NCBI GenBank assembly: GCA_017871115.1
Contig: JAFCIZ010000006.1
Location: forward strand, 62,001 to 126,000
Length of the DNA stretch: 64,000 nt
Direction: 5' to 3'
DNA from: Cunninghamella blakesleeana
Taxonomy: Eukaryota > Mucoromycota > Mucoromycetes > Mucorales > Cunninghamellaceae
In this document: positions 24,413 through 35,100 of the stretch, in pieces
How positions within the stretch are numbered: position 1 is the first letter of the stretch
Layout of the letters: every line of letters begins with the position of its first letter
The notes under the pieces: model-generated
Databases searched by the model: none
Seen by the model: the letters and a program-made list of their open reading frames with translations, nothing else
What the model was told of the DNA's origin: nothing
Translations under genes and position numbers: made by a program

Positions 24413-24448
<36 letters not shown>

Positions 24449-27400
24449 CATTATAACAATTTGTTTTGCACGAGAAACACCAGCCCGTAAAAGATCATAT
24501 GGTTGGCGGAAATCACCCTAATAAAATTTAAATATATTTTCAAAATAATAATAATAATATAATTATATTTAATGCTTTTATAATTAGTATATATATTTGT
24601 AAAAAAAGCAATACTCATATATATTACTTCAATAAAATATACTCTAGGAAACCTATTGATTAACTGAAAAGTTTTTTCATTTGGAAGTTCGGAACAAAGT
24701 AGTACGATATCTTGAAGTTGATCATGATCCGTATGATGCGTTCTATATATTTATGGTTTATACATAAAAAAATAACTTGAAATTTCAATATATATATGGT
24801 ATCAATCCTGTTTTTATAACTGTATTAAACTACCTTAAATTACAAATAAATTTAAACAAGTTATTCACTTGATTATGCAAACATACTAAAATATGTCCAT
24901 CCAAATGATCTAAAGATTCAAATACAGCAGTATTCAATTGAGAAGGTTCATCCAGTAAATAACATAATGGTATTAACGCTGACCCTTTATCTATTTCTGA
25001 ATTTGATTTGCCAAGTTGGACAACTAAAGAACGACTTCCTATCAATAAACCGTGTATACTGCTAGGTAACCTTGATAGTCGATATTCTTGAATAGTTGAT
25101 TTTTTGATAGTAGTAGAAGATATTGTATACTGAAATGTTTTGTTATACAAAGGTGGAAGTTTCAATGGTACATTAAAATCGTAGTCCAAGTTTGAATTAC
25201 CCTTAGATTTTTGTTGCTGCCAAATATACATATAATTCTATAATAATGATAAAAGGAAATTAAAAGATTTTTTAGTAGTTGCAATTTTATTTATTATAAT
25301 TTGTAACAACAATAATTGTTATTTATTAAAAAAAAAAACTGAATATAACTATTTTAATATTTTACCAAATTATTGATATCCATTATTTCATTTGGACTTT
25401 CAGCTATATATACACAAATATCGGTAGATTTGATTATATAGTTGCTTGGATTTAATAAAATTTCACACCGGTCTTCGCCCTGATTATTTATTTTAATTGC
25501 AAATAGGATAACTTGAAACTCACGGAAAAGTATCTTAATAAATAAAATAATAATTTATAATTGATATGGCCATCAAAAAATGATAATTAAATTTACAAAT
25601 ATTTATATATAATAATTTACCCAAGCTGCGTAATTAAAAGATAATCCTATTATGCTTTTTGCTGCGGTTGCCATATATATTTCATTGCATAATCCATCAT
25701 CATATTGTGCTTGCCAAGGTTCATTATAATTGTTTCTTGGTTGGCGTTGATGCAATAAATTTATAACAAGAGTAGAGAGACCACGGTGTTTACAATCCAT
25801 AGCTAATAAATGCTGTTTAAATTCACCGACACAAATAACTTCTTGAGCTACTTTTTGATATATAGCAGTACTTGGTGCCAAATTATAAGAATAAATAGGG
25901 ATATTATAACGTGCTGTATAACAATGTAAGGCCCATAACCTAGCTGTATTTCTTTCATCTTCTTTTCCAGGATCCGTTGAACGGTCATCTATAATCAAGT
26001 GATATCATGCATATATAAATATTTATTTATTTATGATTATTATTAATACTAATATGTTTTATATGCAAAAGAATATATATATATATAAAGAAAATAAATA
26101 AATAAATATTAGTAATTACCTGACATTGTAAATATAGCCTTGGCATACCTTGCTTTCTATTATTTTGATAAACAAACCATTTGCATATTAAAAAATATAT
26201 GTTTATTTAATTAATTAATTAAAAAAAAAAAAATTAACAGTATAAATTTATATATATAAACTTACAACTCTTTGTAGTGTATCATTACTCTAAAAAAAAT
26301 AACAATAAAATAATAAGTAAAAGTGTAATAGATAAATAAAGGCGTATTCTATATATATATAAGACTTACTAAAGTGGATGCTTGCAGAATTTGAATACGA
26401 TGACCCCAAATGGAATTTCTTTCTAGTAATTTAAGCTCTTCAGTTAAGGAATTGATAACTAAAAATACAACACTGAGGTGGCGCTCTGAATTTTCCTATT
26501 TATGAAATATATAATGAATAAAAATCAAATAATATAAATAAAATTAGATTTAAAAATTATTATTATTATAATTATTATTATTATTATTATTATTATGCTC
26601 ACCCTATTTAAAAAAGCATCTAAGATATCATTCACTTGATCTGGTGTGAAAGAACCTATAATTAAAATAAATGGAATAGACGATATTTGTACATGGCCAC
26701 CACCATCTACTCATATTATAAAATTTATTGATTAAAATCTCATTATAGTATTAGAAACCCTTTTTTTATTATTAAAAAAAATCATATTGTGCATATATAA
26801 ACAATTTCATTCAGTTTACCATTCTTTTTTTTTATTGTTTCCATTAAATCTGCAATGAGTCCAGGGATTACTGAAAGCGATATACCAATAAACAGAATTA
26901 TCACAGCACGTCCAGAGCTAGTAGTAGGTGTTATATCTAACGATTATATTTATTTTATTATTTTTAAGTACTATATATAATTAAATAATATTACTCCAGT
27001 TATTACCTCCATAGCCAACTGTTGATAAAGTGACCGTTATCACGTATCTAAAATAAATGTGTTACTACATCATCATGACTTAAGTTTTATTTTCACATAC
27101 ATACAAAGATTCTAACAATGTATACCAACGCGTACCAAAAGTAGTTTCACTATAGTGAAAAGCAGCAACACCGTTATATAAAAGAGCTACCAATGTACTA
27201 ATCAAATGAATTAATTTTGTTTGCATAGGATCAATTAATTTATCTATATAAAATAAATGAAAAGAGTCATAAAAAATTTTTTTAATCAAAAGGAATTACT
27301 ATATATTTTTATCGCCAGTATTAATTTTTTTCTATGTTATTAACTAGAAGTAGGCGAACCTGTCATTTGAAGATTAATTTTAATTTTCATAGCACTTTTG

Positions 27401-28826
27401 ATTCTTAATATCAATACCCAACTTCTAAGAAAGTATGGTACTATATATGATTATTATTATTTTATTTACATTATTTTTAAAAATAATATGTATATAAATT
27501 AATATAATGATTTAGCATTTCTATGTTATAATTGTTTTATATTTATCTATTTATTTACCATATAGGTATTGGCCATGTTCAATAAATTGTGATAAAATGA
27601 ATGGAATAGTAGTTGCCAACTCAATCATTCCCCGAAAACTAAATAATACATTAGTAACACGCTTAGCCATAAATAACCCTATTAAAAGAAAAAAAGAAAA
27701 TAAGATGTAGATGAAACATATACATCAAGATAAGGAGCTGATGATTTGTATAAATTTACTTATACTAAAAGATAATAGGTTCCAATAAGATAGTAATTTA
27801 CAAAGTACCCTATTCGTCATAAATATTGATAATTAATATAGGTATAAGTCATGACCTTCATTGATATTTTTTTTATCTTATTTTGATTTTATTTGATTTC
27901 TTCCAAGAGTATGTACCATATATTATGAGATCTCCATTTAAATAACCATTTAGGTGATAAATATGCTTCATATGAAGGTTGTTGTTTGATTTCTAATAAA
28001 TAAAGAATACAAAGTACAAGATCTACAAGTAAATCAAATCTTACCTTAAAAGGCAAATATATGATATGAACATCTCTATTTATTTATTATTTATTTATTT
28101 GTTATTATTATTTTTACATGATGATACATAAAATCTTTTTGAATGTCGACTTACAAAGAATACTATGGTTAAATTAGCAAGGAATAGTTGTTTTATTGGA
28201 CGAATATAAACCTTATAATCGAAGTATTGGCATACATTGTTAAAAATGCTATACACTTTTGTTTTTTCGTCTCTATGCGTATCAGAATAAATAAAATTAT
28301 AAAGAGTATTACAATGATAATAATAAAAATAATAAATGAATATTATCCCCACTTTCAAAATTCCTAATTAATACATTATATTACCTATAACGCATTCGTT
28401 CGCATTTGTATGCTGTTCTAACCGTACTGAGATTTATGTTTGAAGAACTTGATAAAAGTTGTTTAAAAGTTGATAAAGAAAAAATTGAATAAATTACTTC
28501 AGGTGCCCTTATAAAAAAAGAGTAGAATATATATATTAGTTTCAATTCCTTTTATTATTATTATTATTATTACTTCTTTTATGGATACATAACTGTAAAA
28601 TAAAGACTTACCGAGGATCTAGAGCAGGCAAAACATAATTACCCCTACCAAACTTATTACACTGTTCTAGGTCATTTTTACTTGCAAGTAAATTATTTCC
28701 TAAAATATTATGATTATTCGGTGCATTTGTGATTGAGTAATAAGGGTGGTGATCTGATACTAAACTTCCATATTGAGAAATTATAGGGTGACACTGAGTT
28801 TCTTTATTTACTGAATCAGTTTTCAT
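23406..28826 (-). CDS. BK/Slo-type potassium channel alpha subunit
   Basis: Large-conductance K+ channel homologue, 1103 residues in 22 exons: 28612-28826, 28385-28507, 28155-28272, 27917-28044, 27760-27809, 27559-27678, 27360-27440, 27105-27243, 27007-27047, 26820-26936, 26603-26706, 26370-26495, 26266-26289, 26120-26156, 25621-25988, 25366-25533, 24834-25237, 24628-24742, 24447-24517, 24300-24350, 24145-24215, 23406-24046. All phases close. An S4-like helix is FLRSWVLILRIKSAMKIK. The pore is LLESLYVITVTLSTVGYGD (filter at about 334-339). RCK1 follows (from about residue 378, GGGHVQISSIPFILIIGSFT ... DEFKQ-like region), then RCK2 (from about 769, HLDGHILVCL ... GDFRQPYDLLRAGVSRAKQI). The BK calcium-bowl Asp cluster is missing. 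The exon 3/4 join leaves a very short S1-S2 loop; a longer exon 4 beginning upstream is possible. Confidence 0.9.
24351..24446 (-). repeat. Hairpin-like intron of A26 and T30 in the BK channel gene
   Basis: Intron between exons 19 and 20. On the plus strand A26 (24362-24387) and T30 (24415-24444) are separated by 27 bases. The arms touch both splice sites, so the pre-mRNA could fold into a long A-U hairpin that brings donor and acceptor together. Confidence 0.8.
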
Positions 28827-29754
28827 TTAATAAAAAATTAGAGGAGAAAAAAGAAAAGAAGTGATATAACTATATTATGGAGTATTTAAAAATAAAAATG
28901 AAAAAAGAGAGAGAGGATAAAAATTGAGAGAAAAAGAGAGATTAAAAAAAAAAAACGCACCAAAAAAAACCTCTGAAAAAAACTCGGGTTTTCCATTTTT
29001 GGACGAGCACTCTTTAACATCCCTCTATATTTTTTTTAGAAAAAAAAAGGGTTAATTTAATGAGCAAGTTTACATATTGAATATCTAATAATATTAAATA
29101 ATGCCTTATCGTGATATAGATAAATAATTTCCATTGGGTTATTCTCTACCCTTCCCTTGCGGTTTGCATTTTAAAAATCATAAAAAGTTACAATACTTCG
29201 TATCATGCCAAAAAAAAAAAATTCATATCGTTCATCGTCACAATCGCACTCCGCAAATTTTCAATATAAAAATCATTCTTTCGAATTATCTTTGTTTTTT
29301 TTCTTTTCTTTTTTTTTCTTTTAACTTTAAAGGCTTGATATTAGAGTCGTTGAATGTACGAATCTTTAACAATAGGTCATTCTGCGCTAATCAATCCTGT
29401 GAAAAATTTGCATCTCAACTTTTAGTTGTGTATGCGTGCTTTGGTTTTTAGTTATCAAATTGCCTTTTTTCGCTTTTGACGCTTTGCCAACTGCACAAAC
29501 ATATCTTATAAAAAAATAATAGAAATGAAAATGAAAAATAATAAGAATAACTAAATGTATTTATAAATAAATTATAATCAATTCCTTTAATATTTCCCTG
29601 ATCTTTCTTTTTTTAATAAAACAAAATATTCATCCCTCTTTGAATATTTACTATTTTAATGATTAAAAAATCCATTATATCAAATAAAAAAATAAGAACT
29701 CAAGAGGTTTATTATTGAAAATATCGTTTGTACAAAGTATAAATAAAAATAAGT
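28827..29754. other. Intergenic, BK promoter and RPS25 3' side, with a G+C-richer island
   Basis: AACTCGGGTTTT at 28981-28992 lies about 155 bases before the BK start. From about 29120 to 29500 the sequence is clearly less A/T-monotonous (for example CTACCCTTCCCTTGCGGTTT, and GCGCTAATCAATCCTGTG near 29384). An open frame crosses part of it but has no family resemblance. It could be a non-coding RNA gene; no known snRNA, RNase P or SRP motif was recognised. Confidence 0.45.
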
Positions 29755-30544
29755 TTATTCTTCATCATCTTGGGCAGCGGCTTTCTTCTTGTCATCATCA
29801 CCAGTAACACGAGCTAATAAAAATAAAATAAAAAAGGATTTTGAATAAAAAAATTTATACATGTATATCATAGGGATGCATATCCTATTTTTTTTATGTT
29901 TATATTATTTTATATTATGATATTATACACTTACTGTAGATAACTTGAGCGTGGTGACGAGAAAGAGGCTTAATAAGACCTTGAGCTTCAAGTTCCTTGA
30001 TGGCAACACGAGCGAGAGAACCATTTAACTTGAGACGATCAACCAAGACAGATTGACTGATAAGCTTATAAGTAGGGACTTCCTTGAATAAACGTTCATA
30101 AGTGGGTTTATCTAAAACAACCATGTTGTTGGCCTTGTCCTTAACTTTCTTAGCAGACCACTTCTTTTTGGCCTTCTTTCCTCCTGAAGAAGAAGTTGGT
30201 TTGGCAGCAGCGTCCTTCTTAGCCTATTTATTTTATTTTATTTATTGATATATTTATATTTATATAAATATATATTTTATTTTAAAAAATAGAAGAGAGA
30301 GAATTTGTTGATAAGTGACATTATATTTAATAAAGCTGAATGGCTGTCTGTGGTTGCGTGTTTCATTATAATTCTTTTTTGAAGCTTTGATTATGAATCT
30401 TTTAAATATATATACATGTTAATGTATCCAATCCATTCATCCATTTTTTATATTTATTCATCCATTTATTTCAATCATCCATTTGTATCATCCATATCTA
30501 TCTTATATAAATATACATATAAAGTTTATCATCATCCTTACCAT
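29755..30544 (-). CDS. RPS25: 40S ribosomal protein S25
   Basis: Small-subunit protein near the head and P site. Exons are 30542-30544 (ATG only), 29935-30223 and 29755-29813 (116 residues). The spliced N-terminus is MAKKDAAAKPTSSSGGKKAK, then KKWSAKKVKDKANNMVVLDK, the core LISQSVLVDRLKLNGSLARV and the end of HHAQVIYTRVTG, as in S25. As in RPS24, the start codon is alone in exon 1 and a 318-base intron follows. Certain. Confidence 0.96.
30426..30496. promoter_or_regulatory. ATCCAT repeat cluster in RPS25 intron 1
   Basis: Five ATCCAT copies (ATGGAT in gene sense) within about 70 bases, echoing the cluster in RPS24 intron 1. A shared intronic control element of ribosomal protein genes is inferred, not shown. 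Confidence 0.4.
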
Positions 30545-30800
30545 ATTAAATATTGAGAGAGAAAAAAAAATGAAAATGTCTAACAATTCAATATTTTAAA
30601 AAATTAGACGCTTCGATCCGAACCGGATGCGGGGATTAAATGGTAATTATCATAAAAATGAAAAAAGTGATCACTTTTTTTTTTTTTCTTTCACTTTTTT
30701 ACTTTCTTTACAACGTATACGTACATACATACACACAAATATACATACATACATACATTTTTTTTCTATAGTAACAATAATAATAATAATAATAATAAAA
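30545..30800. promoter_or_regulatory. RPS25 upstream region
   Basis: Contains a G+C-rich patch, CGCTTCGATCCGAACCGGAT at about 30610-30629, 65-85 bases upstream of the RPS25 start, then a T-rich tract and TACATACATACA repeats at about 30723-30756. The patch is a plausible factor-binding site. Confidence 0.45.
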
Positions 30801-31235
30801 ATGAATAGAAGTACAAATAATAGAGATAGATTTGGTGTAGCACCATCTATTCAAAACTCAACGTAAAAAAAAATAAAGTATTTATTTTTTCCCTTTATTT
30901 TTCTTATTAAAAAATAACTAGAGCAACTAATCAAGTATTGTTTTTATTTTTTATATACTCACTAAAATTTTTATTAGACCTAAACCGCCCTCAACACCCT
31001 TCGGTCCTATCGATTCCAAGGTATAATTAATATAACATGATTTTTTTTATAAAATATGCAAACTAAAGAATGATTTGGCTAAAATTAAAACCTAAAGATA
31101 GATGATTACACCTTTAAACAATTGATAAAATCAGCTAATACTCAGGCACAATCTGTTTCATATGGATACTTTACTAGTGCAACATCAACTATTAAATATA
31201 ACAATTTATTAATACCATCTATACCAAGAAAATAA
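30801..31235 (+). CDS. Doubtful small gene, 80 residues, three exons
   Basis: Model join 30801-30862, 30978-31020, 31098-31235. It reads MNRSTNNRDRFGVAPSIQNS, then TPKPPSTPFGPIDSK and IDDYTFKQLIKSANTQAQSV and ends IPSIPRK. Donor and acceptor sites and phases agree, and codons in exon 2 are G+C-richer than the spacers, which favours coding. No family is recognised, and it may be the start or remnant of a longer gene. The acceptor of exon 3 (AAAG) is weak. Confidence 0.35.
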
Positions 31236-31647
31236 ATGAACCAATCAATACAAAAAAATAAACTTTTTTCTCTTGATTCTAGATTATGATGACTATTGTA
31301 ATTATTACTCGTTCGTTTTATTATTTATAGATATTTACGTAGATAAAGCGGATCAGCCTTTATTTTAGAATACCACCGTGCTTCTTACCTTAATAGTTAT
31401 CATTCAGGAGATTCATTTATTATGAAAATAAGGGGTAAATATTGTTCTTTAAAGTTATTTTATGGTCATGACTTGATCTTAATGTGTCCCATTTAATATA
31501 AATATTAAAATATATCTCATTCTCTTTATTTTATTTTTCTTTTTCTCTTTTTTTTCATTTTTTCATTTTTTCATATTTATATATATTCTTTCCTTTCCTT
31601 TCCTTTAAGTACTATTAAATAATAATAATCATCACGCCATTTTCACC
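31236..31647. other. Spacer with peptide-gene promoter
   Basis: Ends in a pyrimidine tract with three TTTCC repeats at about 31589-31607, a TATATATATT just upstream, then TAAGTACTATT before the start at 31648. This looks like a typical strong fungal promoter layout. No ORF is supported. Confidence 0.45.
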
Positions 31648-31839
31648 ATGAAGAACTCAATATTATTAGTCGCCATGTTATTATACTTTATTATGTTTGT
31701 AACATCAATTCCAGTACCAACAGCAACCATATTTAATCACTATGGTTCAACATCTAACTTGGAAAAAAGAATCATCGCTCAAGCTGGTTGCGTTTATGCT
31801 GCCGATAGTAGTAGAACTCCTTATTGCACTTCAAATTAA
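31648..31839 (+). CDS. Small secreted peptide precursor with Kex2-type site
   Basis: 63 residues, single exon, not recognised. A classical signal peptide (MKNSILLVAMLLYFIMFVTS) is followed by a short pro-region (IPVPTATIFNHYGSTSNLE). A Lys-Arg dibasic site, as cut by Kex2 proteases, comes next, then a 22-residue tail IIAQAGCVYAADSSRTPYCT ending SN. Two cysteines seven positions in and near the end could form one disulfide ring. The architecture is that of a secreted signalling or defence peptide; neither role is shown. Only one mature copy is present. Confidence 0.65.
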   Translation: MKNSILLVAMLLYFIMFVTSIPVPTATIFNHYGSTSNLEKRIIAQAGCVYAADSSRTPYCTSN

Positions 31840-32157
31840 AGAAACCCTTTTTTTTAAAAAAAAAAAATACATATCATTATTCTTATTATTATAAATACTC
31901 CTTTTATAAATAGTTCATTATTGTTACATTATATTTCATTGTTGTTAGTATTAATATTACTTATATATATAAATCTTATTTATTCTTTCATTATTATATA
32001 TAAAAAATAAAGAAATCTTTATCTTTTTTTTCAAAAAGGAAAAAAAAATCCGGGATTTTAAAAAAAAAAAAAAAAAAAATCAAATATTTTTTAAATCACT
32101 TTCTCTTCCCTTTTTTTTTTTTTATTAAGCCATTTTTATTTTGGCAACAATTATATA
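31840..32157. other. Spacer, peptide 3' end and RAD50 promoter
   Basis: A T8A12 block at 31848-31867 starts eight bases after the peptide stop. TCCGGGATTTTA at 32049-32060 lies about 100 bases before the RAD50 start, one of the C/G-containing promoter elements in the window. Confidence 0.5.
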
Positions 32158-35100
32158 ATGTCACATATTGATAAATTAGCTATTCTAGGAATTCGATCTT
32201 TTAGTCATGAAGAAGCTCAATATATCAAATTCTTTTCACCTTTTACACTTATTGTTGGTTCTAATGGGACCGGGAAAACTGTAATATTAATAATACATTC
32301 CTTTTTATTGTATTTTTTTTTTTTTAAAAAAAAAAGAATCATATATAAACGCGAAGGATAATAATTAAACCCATTTATTTGTATGCATGCATATATGTGA
32401 ATATATATATATATATATATATAGACAATCATTGAATGTTTAAAATATGCTTGTACTGGTGATTTACCTCCAAATAGTAAAGGTGGTGCTTTTATTCACG
32501 ATACCAAAGTAAGTTTACTTTTGTGTCTTACTTATTTAATACTGCGGGATCGTTATTTTTTGACTAATGTATATATGTATATTTTTTCAGATTGCTGGAC
32601 AAACAGAAGTTAAAGCTCAAGTCAAATTAAAATTCGTTGATATTGATGGTCAACGAAACCTTTGTAGTCGATCAATGTCTTTATCACAAAAAAAAGCATC
32701 CGCACAGCAGAGATCACTTGACAGTTCTTTACAACGTTATAACACTACCACTGGTGAAGTAATTATTATGATGATGATTAAAACTTGAAAAAAATACAAT
32801 AACATTGATTGGGGTGATTTATTCATATTGAATTTCTGTTTATATTCGTTTTTTTTTTTTTAAAAATAACAATAATAATTATAACATAGACATATAGCAT
32901 TAGCTCGAGATGTTCAGATATGGATGCTCTTATACCAGCTTATCTTGGAGTGCCTAAAGCTATTTTGGATAATGTCATATTTTGTCATCAAGAAGAAAGT
33001 AACTGGTATTATACACATATATACATAAACAAAATGCTATATATATAAAAGGTTAAATAAACAATTGTTCACATTTTTTTTACTCTCATCTTTTTTTTTT
33101 ACCCTGGACAATGATTTTATAGGCCATTAGCTGAATCTGCTATATTAAAAAAAAAGTTCGATGAAATATTTTCTTCAACAAAATATACAAAAGCTTTGGA
33201 TAGTATTAAGGAAATTAAAAAGGAAAGAAACCAAGAAATTCGTGTAGATCATGCAAGGTTGGATAGTCTTAAAGCGGATACCACCAAATCAAGAAGATTA
33301 AAAACAGAAGTCAAAGAATTAAAGAAAAGATCGGAACACAAAAAACAACAAATTGAAAATGCAGATCAAAAAATACATGATATAGCTAATCAAATGGATC
33401 AATTGTTGGAAGTCTGTCATCATTATGAAGAAATACTCAACAACATAAAACAAATTGAACATCAAAAACAAATGTATCATGACCAAATCAATGAATTACA
33501 AGGCTCTATTTTGGAACATCAACATCATGAATCAGATGATGAACTGGAACAACTGCTTGCAATTCAATCTTCTAAAGCCATTGCAAATGAAGAAACAAGG
33601 CAAAATTTAATGAATGAGAAAGAACAGCTTGAACACCAATTAGGCCAACTTCGTAATAGTGTCTCATCTAAATTAACCGAAATGGGCCGTTTACAAGCCT
33701 CTGCTGAAGTAAGAATATTTATAAAATAATCAAACTTTTTTCAATATGTTAATCAATCAACCTACATATATGTAACGTTTTTTTAACTTTATTTTATTTT
33801 ATTTTTTATTCTTTTTTTAGAACCATCAGCAAAATATCCAAGATCGCGATCAGTTGATTGAAAAGCTATGTTTAGAATTTAATATACCCATATCATCTCA
33901 CGATAATGCCATTGTTGCTATACAACAAGTATTAAAAAAAAATGAAGATGAAACAAAAAAAATTAAGGTAAGTAGAAATAGATATATATATGCATGTAAA
34001 CAAACACATACGCATATATTTATACTTTACTATTATTATTATTATTATTATTAATATTATACCTGTATTAGGAACAAGCATATAAGGAACAATCATCATT
34101 ATCAGACCAATTGCAGTTACTTAAATCAGAAATTGCGGGATTAATGGAAGCAAAAAAACATACACAGCGGGAATTAGAAAAAGAAAAAGATACATTACAA
34201 CGACTAAATTCTCAATTAGATAGCTTTCGTGTCACCCAAGCTGATGTGGATATGGAAAAGGATAGATTAACTAAAGAAGAAGACCGATTAGCTACTCATC
34301 AAGCAGAGATGAATAGTACCAATGTGGATAATCAATTAGCTAGTAAAGAAAAATTATTAAGGGAAGTAGATGATAAGATTAGTAATTTAAATGATGAAAT
34401 GTCTAAGCTTAGTCGGCAAGGGGACACACGTGCTAAGTTGGCTTTAAAACGAACTGATTATGAGGCCAAAATGGCGGCTGCAAAATCAATTTTTGAAAAA
34501 TGTAAAGTCGAAGTTATTCAACAGTTAGGTACAGAACCTACCTTGGATCGATTGGATATAGATTTAAAACCGATACTAGAAAAACAGACTTCTCATGTGT
34601 CTACTCTTCAATCACAACATGATCAAGCTAATAAAGATCTTTCTGCTGTTGAAGCCCTTTTATCTCATTCACAAAAAAATATCATGAATAAACGTATGGA
34701 AATAAAAAAACTTCAACAGCACATTCAAAAGGTCTGTCCTGACAATCCTTTACCTGATGAAATCAAACAATTAGAAAACCTTTTGATAGATATACGTAAT
34801 AAATTCTCAAGTTTAGGAGCAGCAGAATTACTGTACCAACGGTTTGCTCAAAAGGCTGGAAGAAATCACCAATGCCCTTTATGTGTACGTCCATTTTCTG
34901 ATGACGCTGATTTCGATCAGTTTTTACAAAAGGTAATAGAATTATTTTGATAATAAAAAATTCATAATAGAAATAAAAAAATAAAAAAAAATCGTAGTAA
35001 AAGAACTAATAAAAATAATATTTTTTTCCTTATATATATATATATAATATAGATGCAATCAACCATTGAAAAGATACCAAATCAACGATCGGATTATAGT

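Noticed and set aside
29134..29451. 105-residue plus-strand ORF
   Set aside because: No recognisable family and Phe/Lys homopolymer content; kept only as a compositional island in the findings.
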